From NCBI GenBank assembly GCA_049999725.1, contig JBNGIS010005112.1, forward strand, positions 1-20,585: a stretch of 20,585 bases of DNA. The letters run 5' to 3'. Every line of letters begins with the position of its first letter. Positions within the stretch are counted from its first letter, which is position 1. The DNA is from Haplomitrium mnioides (taxonomy: Eukaryota; Marchantiophyta; Haplomitriopsida; Calobryales). The position numbers were made by a program, and so were the translations under genes. Under the pieces are notes generated by a model. It had not been told where the DNA came from, searched no databases, and saw only the letters and a program-made list of their open reading frames with translations. Shown here piece by piece: positions 9,411 to 19,640 of the stretch.

Positions 9411-10517
9411 GTGCATCGCCGCAAGGGAATTCGGACGGGGAAATCAAAGGGGAGTGAACCCGAGCCCGAACCTAGCAAAAGGTCCGCCGACAAGGATCGG
9501 ATAGATGAATTGAGCGCAAGGATAGAGACAATGAATATCCTCCTGGCCGAGATCAAACCAGAAGGTCGGCCCATTCCCACCAGAAGAGTCGAAGTATGGT
9601 GCATTCGATGCAACAAGCACGACCACTCCACTCAGGAATGCCCCACTGAAAACAACGCAATTCACTACGTGCGAGACGAAGCACCTGAATTCATAAAGGA
9701 AGAGGTGGATTACGTTTACGAAGAGGCCCTTGAGGCGGTCTATCAAATCAGTGGAGGACCCCAGACGATGCTAAGTCGGCCTTCAGGTGTCAGCGGTGGG
9801 CAGGGAAATGGTTGGAATGCAACCAGGCCCCCGCGGATGACTATTATGGTGTGCTGGAATTGTGGCCAACCAGGGCACATTTCCCCCAATTGTCCTGAAC
9901 CCAGGAAGAGCGGGTATGGACAACCAGCGGCTCTCTGCTTCCAGTGCAAAAAGGAGGGTCATGTAGCTATGAATTGCCCTCTCAATCGAAGGTCTGAAGC
10001 CAACCCACACCCCGACATGAACCCTCCCCCTCCATCGGTAGTGAACTTAATAGAGTTGGAGATCCAGCAGGAGGAGGAAAAAGCTGAATTGCTCGGATGG
10101 GAAACCCCTGCCCCGGAGGATTGCTTTCGGGTGGTGACCCGCTAGGGAACCAAGTCCAAGCCTAAAAGCCAGCAGAAAAAAGAGTGGAAATTGAAGAGGG
10201 GAGCGGCTCCCGAATCGTCACTTCGGAGTGATTCGGACTACAACCGGGATAACCCGAAGTGGTTCTACCCGAAACAACAGGACAATGTGCGGAAGCAGCT
10301 GGAAGCATTGGAGGCTCTAGAAGAGGAGGAGACAGCTCGAGAAACCATGAAGAACATCGGGGGCCATCAGGAGGAACCCAAGGAATCCGAAGGAAAGATC
10401 CCCACCCCCGAAGGAGACACCAAGCCAATCCCCTACAGCATCCAGGCCGATGTAAGAGATTGCCTAGTTACGGCCACAGTGGGACAGCTGATCAAAGACA
10501 GTCCAATGTACAGACGT
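9411..10517 (+). pseudogene. gag: gag, C-terminal part with three zinc knuckles (nucleocapsid), broken
   Basis: This is the RNA-binding half of Gag, separated from its N-terminal half by the nested LTR. Counting codons from 9411, a basic and Glu/Pro-rich start (residues 1-30) and a short helix-like stretch (30-50) are followed by three CX2CX4HX4C zinc knuckles. These are C64/C67/H72/C77, CWNCGQPGHISPNC (148-161) and CFQCKKEGHVAMNC (176-189), and all metal ligands are present. Most related elements have one or two knuckles, so three is on the high side. A TAG at 10143-10145 interrupts the frame after VVTR. The same frame then continues through a charged region (KWFYPKQQDN, an E-rich stretch) to a second TAG at 10518-10520. 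Gag and Pol text share this frame, which suggests one Gag-Pol reading frame originally. Confidence 0.88.
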
Positions 10518-10520
10518 TAG

Positions 10521-11017
10521 CTGAGAGAATTGTTGATGGGTCCGAAGCAAAGGAGGAAATTACCTCGAGTCAGAGTCCAAGCGGATGTGCAACTGGTCTG
10601 CGAGGATAAGGGAGCGCCAGAAATCGATATCCAAATTGCAGGGTCAAGATGTAAGTAGTGCCAGTAGACGGGGGGGGGCGGGGTCAATATCATGATAGAA
10701 GAGACCGCCCATAAGTTGGGATTCAAGGAATTCCAACCCACTACCAGAATCATGAGATTGGCAGATGGATCCCGAGTGAAACCACTGGGCTCCCTACTTC
10801 GGATTCCTACCTTCATCGGGGGCAAGGAATTTAAATTAAATTACTTGGTGATGCACCCAGCCAGAGCCTCTCCCTACCCGGTGCTAATCGGAAGACCATG
10901 GCTGTATGGAGCCCGAGTCCTCCACAATTGGGGGAATTCCACTTTGGTGTTTGGTTCTGAAAAAACGGAGGTGCACTATGGGCCAGTGCCACATTTGAGG
11001 AGACCCAAGCCGAAGGC
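10521..11017 (+). pseudogene. pro: Retropepsin-like aspartic protease, frameshifted at the active site
   Basis: The protease would cut the Gag-Pol polyprotein. The gag frame continues with LRELLMGPK and QADVQLVCEDKG, and after the active site gives VNIMIEETAHKLGF, MRLADGS, KLNYLVMHP and YPVLIGRPWLYG, the usual arrangement of plant gypsy proteases. The active-site segment V-P-V-D-G-G is present but lies in another frame (GAC at 10667-10669), followed by nine G (10670-10678). One shift must lie just before 10655 and a compensating one in or near the G run. In the main frame TAG codons appear at 10656 and 10665. The catalytic Asp codon itself is intact. The C-terminal edge is approximate. Confidence 0.8.
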
Positions 11018-11399
11018 GAGTATGACAGTGAATGGTCCGAAGAAGACAAAGAATCGAAATATCACTACTGGGTCAAGATGGTCAGTGAGGCTACAGAGAA
11101 CGATTTAAGGGAGGAAGGGGAGGTGGGAGTCAACCAATTGGAACTCGAAGAGGGCACAAAGGGGGCGCATGTGCAGGGATGAACCACTGAATGTTCAACG
11201 GAAGGCAGGGACACTAAGGCCGGAAGAAAGGAGAGGTCCGAAGTGTCATGTCGTAGCCCAATAGAGGAACATGAGAAGTCCGAAGAGCCACATCCGGTGC
11301 AGCCAGGAACAATAAACCAAGTGGAGAGAACGAACCGAGAGCAGGGGGTTACGATTAGCAACGCTCATATGGGAGGATGAATTAGAAGGGAGAAATGAG
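11018..11399 (+). pseudogene. Protease-RT linker region, degenerate
   Basis: From about 10990 the sensible reading shifts to another frame, giving an acidic low-complexity stretch (EYDSEWSEEDKESKYHYWV) that stays open to a stop near 11180. The original frame stops at 11106-11108. No conserved domain is visible, and reading in the main frame resumes before GIVRPTQH at 11400. It is probably the acidic spacer between protease and RT, damaged by at least two indels. Confidence 0.5.
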
Positions 11400-12470
11400 G
11401 TGGGAATAGTGCGCCCGACTCAACACAAATCTGTAACTGTCCAGGAGGGACGCCAATTTCATATCGGATCAGAATTGTCCGAGAGCCATGAGCAGTCCCT
11501 GACCCGCCTCCTAGCCAATTTCAGTGACACCTTTGCCTGGAGCCATGGGGATCTGAAGGGAGTTCCCCACGAATTGGGGGAACATCGGATAGATCTGGAA
11601 TGGGAAGCAATCCCTATCAGACAACGCCAGTATCGGATGAATCCTAGATTAACCCTGTTGGTAAAGGAAGAAATTGACAAATTGCTAGAAGCATATTTCA
11701 TCTACCCAGTGCTGAATAGCGAGTGGGTATTGCCATTGGTCGTAGTACCAAAGAAAATCGGACAGGATGGAGAGCGAAAGATAAGGGTATGCCAGGATTT
11801 CCGAAAGTTGAATGCAGCAACAAAAAAGGATCACTACCCTTTGCCCTTCACTGATGGCGTACTAAATCTGGTTGCGGGATGAGAAGTTTACAGTTTCCTA
11901 GATGGATATTCAAGATATAACCAGATCTGGATCCGAGAAGAGGATCAGTTGAAGACATCGTTCACCACAGAATGGGGGGTGTTCGCTTTCCGAAGGATGC
12001 CTTTCGGACTCTGTAACGCACCCGGGACATTTCAGCGGATGATGATGAACATATTCCATGATTATCTGCAGAAGTTTCTCGAGATCTTCATTGATGATTT
12101 TGTAGTGTATGGAAGAGTCTGCAACCACGAGCGGGATCTGAGGCTCACCCTTCAGCGGTGCAGAAAAACAGGATTGCACTTGCACCTAGGGAAGTGCTTC
12201 TTCGGAGTGTCTGATGGAATACTTCTAGGACATCGAATTTTGAGGAGAGGTATAGAAGTGGATCAGGAGAAGACCACAAATTGGATGAAGATAGAATTCC
12301 CAACCAACCTGAAGGAGGTACAAGGTTTTCTGGGCTATGTAGGCTACTATAGATGATTCATTGAGCGGTTCGCCTCGATTGCCATGCCACTCACCGAAAT
12401 GACAAAGCAGGGCAGCACATTTGAAGCCACGCTTGAAAGATTGACCAGCTTCAACGAATTGAAACAATGA
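11400..12470 (+). pseudogene. pol: Reverse transcriptase domain, broken by TGA stops
   Basis: This domain copies element RNA into DNA. In one frame it has, in order, the N-terminal region (FAWSHGDLKGVP, QYRMNP, KEEIDKLLEA), PLVVVPKK, VCQDFRKLN with KKDHYPLPF, SFLDGYSRYNQ, TSFTTEWGVFAFRRMPFGL, NAPGTFQRMM and the catalytic FIDD box (DD at 12093-12098). It closes with LHLGKCFFGV, LGHRILRRGIEVD and the thumb/connection motif KEVQGFLGYVGYYR. TGA codons at 11880-11882, 12354-12356 and 12468-12470 cut it. The stop after GYYR falls where relatives usually have Arg, consistent with CGA to TGA. Both metal-binding Asp residues are intact, but no complete product is possible. Confidence 0.93.
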
Positions 12471-12865
12471 CTAACCAACGCACACGTCCTCATACCACCC
12501 AGATGGAGGAAGGATTTCCATATAATGATCGACGTGTCAGGGTTCTGTGTCGGTGCCGTGCTGAGCTAGGTGGATGAAAAAGGGAGGGATCACCCAATAT
12601 ACTTCGCAAGCAGGTTGTTGGCCGCAGCAGAAAGGAACTACTCAACAACTGACAGGGAGGCTTTGGGGATCATCTATTCCCTTAAAAAATTCAGGCACTA
12701 CCTGTTGCACTATAAGGTGATCTTCCATACCGATCACAATGCTCTGAAATACCTTGTAAACAAACCAGATGTGACGGGTAGGGTGGCAAGGTGGATCCTA
12801 CTGCTACAAGAGTTTAATTTTGAAGTGAGAATCAAACCAGGAAAAAAGCACAACAATGCTGACTT
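12471..12865 (+). pseudogene. pol: RNase H domain, one TAG stop
   Basis: This domain would remove the RNA strand during reverse transcription. It keeps its acidic residues in one frame: Asp in HIMIDVSG (codon 12531), Glu in TDREALG (12657) and Asp in FHTDHNALKYL (12732). The only break is TAG at 12567-12569, right after GAVLS, where relatives usually have Gln, so CAG to TAG fits. It ends with VARWILLLQEFNFEV and the tether NNADFFSRV that leads into integrase. Confidence 0.9.
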
Positions 12866-14273
12866 CTTCTCCCGGGTGGCTGGGCCAGTCAATGAAAAGG
12901 AAGTGGAGGATGCCTTCCCCGATGAGGACTTGTTCCAGGTCAGAACAGGGAGGCCAACCAACTATGCTTTGATCATTGAATTCCTCAGTACCGCACACAT
13001 TCCCAAGGGTAGCAGTAAAGAGGAGGCTGCAGTGTTTCTTAAGAAGGTGAGACCTTACCTGTTAGTGAAGGGGATGCTACACAAAAGAGGGCTGGATGGC
13101 ATGATCAGGAGATGCTTGGAGCAAGATCATGCCACAATAGTGATGCAAGCTTTGCATGGGGAGGAAGTGGGGGGTCACTTTGTAGCAGATATTACAGTAA
13201 GAAAGATGCTAAGTGCTGGATATTGGTGGCCGACCATGCACAAGGATGTGCACTTCTGGGTGAAAAGGTGTGATGCCTGTCAAAGGATAAGAAAGCCAAC
13301 AACAAGCCAACATCACCCTTTAGTACCAATTATTCNNNNNNNNNNNNNNNNNNNNNNNNNNNNNNNNNNNNNNNNNNNNNNNNNNNNNNNNNNNNNNNNN
13401 NNNNNNNNNNNNNNNNNNNNNNNNNNNNNNNNNNNGAGAGGCAATAGGTACATCCTCCTAGCCACAGACTATGCCACCAAATGGGTGGAAGCTAGGGCTA
13501 CCAGAAAGGATGACACCAAAACGGTAGCAGCATTCCTGTATGAACAGGTGTTCTACAGGTTTGGGCCACCTCTAGAACTGGTAAGTGACCAAGGAACCCA
13601 CTTTATCAATCAAGTGATAAAGTATCTGACCTCCAAGTACCTAATTGAGCATCGACGCACTACGGCCTACCACCTAAAAGCCAATGGATTGACCGAGAGA
13701 GCCAATGGGATAATGGGCAAAATCCTCAGTAAGACCGTAGCAGCCAATAAGGCAGATTGGGATCTTAAGCTGCTCACGGCAGTACATGCCTACAACCTAT
13801 CCTACAAAACCACAATAGGCCACTGTCTTTACTTTCTGGTCTTCAGACAGAATGCACTTGTGCTAGTTGAATCAGAAGTCCCAACCTGAAGAGTTTTAGA
13901 GGAAGGTAGAATGGCGGGAAACCAGAGCCAAAGGGAAAGATTGTATCAGCTGGAGCAACTGGAGGAATCAAGGGAACAAGTCTAGATACGTTTGGAGCAC
14001 CGCCAACACCTACAGAAGCATCAACATGATAAAAAACTGAAACCGACAGATATTTCGGAAGGGGAGTTGGTGTTGCTTTATGATAGTCGATTTGTACATT
14101 TCCCAGGGAAACTGTACACCAGATGGATGGGGCCCTTCATGTTGAGACGACTGCACCAAAATGGATCTGCAGAGTTGGAGACATTGGGGGGAGAGCAATT
14201 CGCTAACCGGATTCACTACGCCGGCTGAAAAGGTACATTCACAGAGAGGAGGACGTTGGGGGTCCGCAATAAC
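12866..14273 (+). pseudogene. pol: Integrase, gap over the first catalytic Asp, broken 3' end
   Basis: Integrase would insert the DNA copy into the genome. The frame continues from RNase H. An HHCC zinc-binding region includes ALHGEEVGGHF and CDACQRI. The 100-N gap (13336-13435) then covers the stretch that should hold the first catalytic Asp. After it come NRYILLATDYATKWVEA, LVSDQGTHF (second Asp, codon 13587) and NGLTERANG (Glu, codon 13695). The spacing is D-X35-E, as in active DDE integrases. TGA 13887-13889 and TAG 13983-13985 break the frame, which then continues through LLYDSRFVHFPGKLYTRWMGPF. Near 14220 a one-base shift moves the end (LKRYIHREED) out of frame, and the main frame stops at 14226. 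No chromodomain follows. Confidence 0.9.
13336..13435. other. Assembly gap (100 N) inside integrase
   Basis: Exactly 100 N lie between LVPII and RGNRYIL. Integrase text is in the same frame on both sides, and relatives have about 33 residues here, so the real missing length may be close to 100 bases. The round number nevertheless marks a nominal gap. Confidence 0.95.
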
Positions 14274-14545
14274 CAAGCTAAGGGAGTTGGATCCGAGTCT
14301 GCACTGGTGGGTGAGTGAGTGCGTGGTTGGGTGGATGTTCCAGTATGTAATTGTGTAGAGGTTCAAGTAAGTAGTTGTGTGGGTTTTCCACTACAAGTTG
14401 TGTGAGTTTTCGAGTGAGTATGTGTGGGTGCGTGAGTTTGTAAAAGAACACTCCGTCAAAATTTTGAGACCAAAAGCAGCACAACGGATTAGAGGAAACC
14501 AGGCAGAGAAAGAGGAGGTATGTTCGCGAGGATGCTTCACAATTC
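14274..14545 (+). other. GT-rich 3' untranslated region of the outer element
   Basis: No coding pattern is seen. About 14305-14445 is rich in GTGAGTG, GTGTG and GGTT words in loosely repeated units, and a purine-rich run (GAGAAAGAGGAGG) sits near 14507-14519. No env-like or extra open reading frame is present between integrase and the right LTR. Confidence 0.6.
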
Positions 14546-14554
14546 AAAGAGGAG
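14546..14554 (+). other. Polypurine tract (plus-strand primer site)
   Basis: AAAGAGGAG ends three bases (TTA) before the right LTR start at 14558, where the primer for second-strand synthesis is expected. The small offset is unusual, since the tract normally abuts the LTR. The LTR start is fixed by the TTAAT duplication and by alignment to the left LTR. Confidence 0.65.
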
Positions 14555-16113
14555 TTATGTCAACCAGTGGAACATGGGCTAATGCAGTTTACAAGGAACC
14601 AGAAGCGGCAACAACAACATTTCTCCATTCTGAAGTGGTAAGATAATCTAGAAGCAACAGAATAACTCTAATCGGAAGCTAAGCACAGGTTACTTCATTC
14701 TTCCGATCCGAAGTAGTGGAATCGGATTCATAATATGAAGGAAGGGGGCAAGAGCTAGAAATATCAGCGCCAGGAAGACCAGAAAGGAAGGGATGGGAAG
14801 AGAGGGGGAAGACGAGGCAGGGCGAAGGGGATCGGGAGAGCAGAGGAGAGTCGCAATGGAGTGTCAGGCCGAGAAGACCACAAGACAAGGTTCAAAGGAG
14901 GTTGTGCGCCAACAGGGTAGGGGAGGAAGCCATAACAAAGGATAACGGGTCGCCCAACAAATCAGAACGACGGATTCAAGGTAGGGGACAAGGGCGACAT
15001 GCATCACGGAGTAGCGACAACACTAGAGATCGGAGGACGCCTCTTTCTCCAAGTAAACACAAATACTTTCCCGCAGTCCGAAGTCCTCTCGAAAGAGGAA
15101 GGGTGGGAGCCCGATGCAAGTATCGGAAGAAGTTCATCAGAGGGTACAACCGGACAAACATCGGAACCAAGCCTTCCTAAGTGGAGAAACCTGTTAAAAG
15201 GGTTCCGCTTGATCTCCCGATGTGGGGAGGACCGGTTAAATTGGATTCGATCAGCCTCCCTATGTGGGTTCCTCACTTAACAGGGATCCATGAAGGAAGA
15301 TCCGATGGGTCCGAAGTGATGGCGAAGCGGCAACTGACGAATCAAAGACTGATCACTATTACGGCGGCATGGAGGATTCTTTAAGGCAACGGCGAGGCTA
15401 AGCGAGAAGGACGAAACATCGACGGATCATAGTGACGGACTAAGGAACTCCGTGGGGAGCTGCGGAAACGTGGCAGTCCCACCGCGCTTCACGGATTAGG
15501 GGACACGTGGCATTCCCAGGGAGTCCACGAGACTTAGCGGAAAAGGAGGAAGCCCCGGGTAAACGGGTTTCAATTAGCCTCCCTAAGTAGGTAGACCACT
15601 TAACGTGGATCCATATGGAAGCCCAACTGGAGACCAAGGGAGCGGATGCAAAACAGTGACTTATCATGGGCTCGGCCAAACAAAGAGCGAGCAAGGCAAA
15701 ACGCTGATATATCACTGATCCGGCGAAGCGGCGGAAAGTTCGACAATGTATGGTCTGAAAGTTCAAAGGGGATCCACGGGGAGTCTGCATAGTTCCTATA
15801 TCAAGCGAAGCAAAGAGGTAGCGAAAGAAGCCTATGTTCTTATTGCGAGCAGGTTCCGAAGCGGCGACAAAAGGTACAGTTCTTACTCGACGAATGAATT
15901 ATTTGACGGATGACATGGCGCTCCACTGTGGTCCGAGGGTTCCTGCGGGTCAGCAACGGGTCAACTACGGAATCCAATCAAGGCGACGGTCCGCCTACCC
16001 CCTTGCGGAGCGGCATCGGACGGCGCGGCGACGGATGACCTGGCGTTCAAGGGTGGTCCGAGGGTTCCTACGGGTTAGCAAATGGTCAAATGCGGAATCA
16101 GGTCAATGCGACG

Positions 16114-16146
16114 GTCCGCCTACCCCTTTGCGAGGCGGCGGCGGAC
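16114..16146. other. GC-rich hairpin module, right LTR
   Basis: GTCCGCC, TA and CCCC, then a short loop, then GAGGC and GGCGGAC at the end: the right-LTR copy of the hairpin at 3569-3601, with one G-to-A change in the inner arm. A diverged second copy starts at 15989. Confidence 0.55.
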
Positions 16147-16737
16147 GGTGTGTGCGGATGACGTGGAAGGTAGGATACGTGGCAACCTCTGGAGTTCCGA
16201 GGGCGATGGGGAAGTTCCGAAGGAGCTTGCGGATGACGTGGCCTCTGTCTTCAGAATCACCTACGTAGCGCCTTCTTCGGATTCAGGGATCAAGGCTTTT
16301 CAGATTATTCTCTCTCTCTCTCTTCTTCTTGGAATTCTTCTTCGGATCTAGCTCAGCTGCGACTAACTCTACAACGTATCGCGACATCTGATGGGTCATC
16401 ATCGGGGTCCCGCGGGGACACTTTCGGAATCTGCGACTTCAGGGACGCTGAGCCCTACTCTTCTGATTTGAAAGCGCAAATCAACGCCGAGCTAATCTAT
16501 GCCATGATTAGGAGCTCTGAGCACAGTCTTCGACCAAGTGCCAGCTTAGCACCTAGTCCACGCTAGAGGCATCTTTGGGGATTCCACGAGATTTTTGGAA
16601 CGACAGTTGAGAACCTTGGGTTAACTGCTTCAGTTAAGTCGTTGCTCGTACTAGCCAGGTGTCACCTCGACATTGCTTAACAAGATTAACTGCAGAATGC
16701 GGGGAAACAGGAAGGCTTTAGCAAGGTAAGCAAGGAG

Positions 16738-16744
16738 TATAAAG
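16738..16744 (+). promoter_or_regulatory. TATA-like box, right LTR
   Basis: TATAAAG is the counterpart of TATAAAAGG at 4222-4230, at the same relative position. If functional it would drive read-out into the satellite and the third LTR. Confidence 0.4.
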
Positions 16745-17982
16745 GGATTGTCTGCGATGTTAGAGGGGTTGATTGTGGATGCAAACTTGCAAGTCGTGAG
16801 AATGATAGCAGAAATAAGACACACGAGGGAGGGAGGACAAATTTCTTAAATCTTCAATTGAAGCAGGTGAACTCGAGCAAGGGGCTAGCAGAGGTGGAGT
16901 TAGACTATAGGGGCGCTGGGAATCGTTGGGCGGGGAGCTCTAGAGGCTCAGGCGATCCAGGTGTACTCATCACTGCGAGTGGACCAGCATCGGAGGTGTA
17001 CTAATACTTGAAGAGGGAAGAAATTCTGGGTTGTCTTGAAATCGGAGAGGCTGCCAAAAGGGGATCTTTTGGGTTGTCTCAGTGTTAACTGTGTAGGAGC
17101 AACAATCCCAAGAACAATTAGAGGGCGTTTCTGGTTTATTCTCTCAAGGGAAGTCAAGAAGGAGTAGTTGCATTCATGCCCGCGCACGTTGTAAGAAGAT
17201 CCATCGAAGCTTCAGGGTGGAGTGGGTGGCCAGCAGTCGAGAGGACTGTCTTTGAGAGGTGGAAGTTAAACAAGACCTCTTCTGATCCTGAGGAAGTCAA
17301 ACTAGGGCTTCTCGCGAGGGAAGGTAAAAAGACTATCTGGAAAAGAAGGAGGACGTGTCACTGGAATCATGAGACTCAAGAGAAGGTGGAATAAAGATCA
17401 GGAGTGCAAGGGAGGCAGCAAAGATCGGATCTTGGGAGAATCAGAAGGGCTGCAGAGGAATGAGAGGAATGAAGGGTTGAAAGGTCACGACTGTGTTGTG
17501 GGGATCAGCCCAAGTCAGAGGAACATCGGCGGAGTGTGTGGTGTTGTGTATGCAGGGTGTAGTTAGTTTTGTCTTATGTTTGTAAATACTGGAAAGGAGA
17601 TTTCCGATCTGAAGTGAATAGGATCCCATCTCAGCAGGAATCCAAGAATCAGATTCAGAGGGTAAGGGGGACAGATCCCCTGTATAATTCAGATATCAGG
17701 ACTTGATCCTGCATTGTAAAACTTTGAGTTTGGATCCTCCTTAGGATCACTGAAATCCACTTTGGAATTTGATCATACACGCTTCTGTGGTGTGTATGAA
17801 TGTGTGAATAGAAAAATGAACAAGGAGAAGGGTCTATAAGATGAGAAGGAACATCCTTAAGATGAGAAAGTGATAACTTGCAGCAGGGCCATCTCATAAA
17901 AGAACCTGAACCTCGTAAAAGTCAGCCTTTTCCTTTCAAAGAGCGGTGTTTAGAGGATAAGACCAGAAGGAGGGGGCTGACA

Positions 17983-17987
17983 TTAAT
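17983..17987. repeat. Target site duplication TTAAT, right copy
   Basis: TTAAT follows the TGACA end of the right LTR and matches 1973-1977. The satellite resumes directly after it. Confidence 0.92.
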
Positions 17988-18252
17988 CCTTACCAATATT
18001 TCCTTGAGAACGTGAGAATTGGAAAGATGGAACATCTTTCTTCCTAGCCAATCTTGCGCTGAGTTTCAAAGAATTGGAAGCATTAAACTCCTTTAAACCT
18101 AGCCAATCTAGGTGAGAATTGGAAAGATAAAACATTTTTCATCCTAGCCAATCTTGCGCTGAGTTTAAAAGAATTGGAAACATGGAACTCCTTTAATCCT
18201 AGCCAATCTTTTGTTGAGAATGTGAGAATTGGAAAGATGGAACATCTTTCAT
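17988..18252. repeat. Satellite array, right block (C-B-C-B-C)
   Basis: The array continues from the left block with a C subunit, then B, a shortened C (about 18098-18142, lacking roughly 10 bases of TTTCGTTGAGAA), B and C. Here the order is BC without A, like the short BC piece at 1660-1769. The block ends ATCTTTCAT just before the third LTR. Confidence 0.9.
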
Positions 18253-19530
18253 TGTCACCCCCTTCCCTCCTCTCTTAACACCTGGTTGAGGCTTTTTCCA
18301 AAAAAAAAAGGTGACAAAGAGTAACAAGGGTCTTTAATGAGACGGCCCCAGCACCTTCGTTAATGAATTCAGGTCTTAATGACCCTGAACTTCTCACTTG
18401 ATCTTACCACACTACTCTCCAACTCACCAAACCCAAGACAGACTTTTCTTTGTCCTCACCACAAACAAAGCAAGCACAATTCAACTGATTATGGAGTACA
18501 TCCACACTGTGCTTGATGCAACATTTGCTTCCAGATATTCAATGTCACCTCCTATGAACAGGAGGGTATGCAATTATTACACGATAATGGCCTAGCAGCA
18601 TCCTTCTACTGTCTGCATGATAACCCCACCAAGGCTAAACACTCCTACCAAGTACTGAACTATCAATAGGGCCAGCTACTCTAGCACCCAAACACCCAGA
18701 GCTATCTAATTTGTTCTCTCAACAAAATAGAAAACATAACCCAAAAGCTGAATCTAACAAAAAGATCTTCCTATTCATGTATAGAACTATCTTCATCTCT
18801 TCCTACTATCCTAACATTACTCTGCAAACACACTACACCAGAAACTCCTTGCTAGTCTCTCCCCACTCACACACCCTGTCTAGATAGTTTTTTAACTTCC
18901 CTCGCGAGAAGTCCTGAATTTACTTCCTCGGGCTAGGAAGAGGTCTTGTTTAACTTCCACCTCTAGAAGACAGTCCTCTCGACTGTTGGCTCACCCACTC
19001 CACCCCGAGAATTGGTTGGATCTTCCTCGTAGTGCTCAGGCACTAACGTGGCTACTCCTCTCCCTTCTCCACAAGAAAGTAACTCCAGCAACAATCTCCA
19101 ATTGCCTCTAGGACTGATTCTCCTGCACAAAGCAAAGCTGAGGCGGCACCAGGACCCCCCCCTTGGCTGCCCCTCACGAAATACAGACTGAAAGAATTCT
19201 CCTCTCCTCTACGTGTTGGTCCACCTCCAAATGCTGGCCTGCCTTCACATGTGAGTAGACCTGAGTAGTGTGAGCCTCTAGAGCCTCCTGCCCAGCGATT
19301 CCCAGCACTCCCTCAGTCCACCTCCACCCTGTGATAGCATTCCCTCATGAGTACACCCCCTCACCAGAAGTCTCACCAAAATTTTCTCCCATGTCTCCCG
19401 TTGCTTTCTATGCACAAAAAACTATCGGTCCCCCTCACACTAAGTGAGGTCTCCTCTATACCCCATGAATTCCCCCTTGCATTTTGGGTCGTTTCTCTAT
19501 TTCGATGCTGATTGGTGGAAATTTAGTGAA

Positions 19531-19640
19531 GATTCCAAGGATTGGTGCAGAGCGATCGTGAATTCCAAGGATTGGCGCAGATCGGTCGTGAAATCCAAAA
19601 GATTGGCGCAGATAGGTCGTGAATTCCAAAAGATTGGCTC
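19531..19640. repeat. Short tandem repeat of about 30 bp in the third LTR
   Basis: Four copies of a 30-31 bp unit built on ATTCCAAGGATTGGCGCAGA and TCGGTCGTGA start near 19531, 19561, 19591 and 19621. The last is diverged after GATTGGC. Confidence 0.8.

Larger units (their letters stand above)
1978..17982 (+). mobile_element. Complete but inactive Ty3/gypsy LTR retrotransposon (about 16 kb)
   Basis: Both LTRs, a matching TTAAT duplication, a primer-binding site, ordered gag-protease-RT-RNase H-integrase remnants and a polypurine tract are all present. Integrase follows RNase H, which is the Ty3/gypsy (Metaviridae) order rather than Ty1/copia. The RT text (VCQDFRKLN, PFGLCNAPGTFQR, FIDDFVVYG), the lack of a visible chromodomain and the long LTRs point to a non-chromoviral, Athila/Tat-like clade; this placement is inferred from motifs and not from a tree. 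Without the nested 2997-bp LTR and one 5-bp duplication copy, the element would be about 13 kb. It is dead: nine in-frame TAG/TGA stops, frameshifts in gag, protease and the 3' end of integrase, and a nested insertion in gag. The LTRs differ by 8 mismatches in about 168 aligned bases near their 5' ends, so the insertion is not recent. Confidence 0.95.
14558..17982 (+). repeat. Right (3') LTR of the outer element
   Basis: This 3425-bp LTR starts TGTCA and ends TGACA and pairs with 1978-5479. It lacks the 50-bp duplication and the roughly 28-bp piece found in the left copy, but has about 15 extra bases near 16012-16030. Open frames inside it mirror those of the left LTR and are not protein-like. 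TGACGTGG sites survive at 16159-16166 and 16234-16241. Two others are decayed: TGACATGG at 15911 and TGACCTGG at 16036. Confidence 0.94.

Noticed and set aside
11880-11882. Programmed readthrough or recoding at in-frame TGA/TAG codons
   Set aside because: Nine stops are scattered within conserved domains, including inside RT and RNase H. This is decay and not recoding.
14278-14547. Possible env-like or extra gene between integrase and the right LTR
   Set aside because: The region is GT-rich and repeat-like with short frames only. No signal peptide, membrane span or domain is visible.
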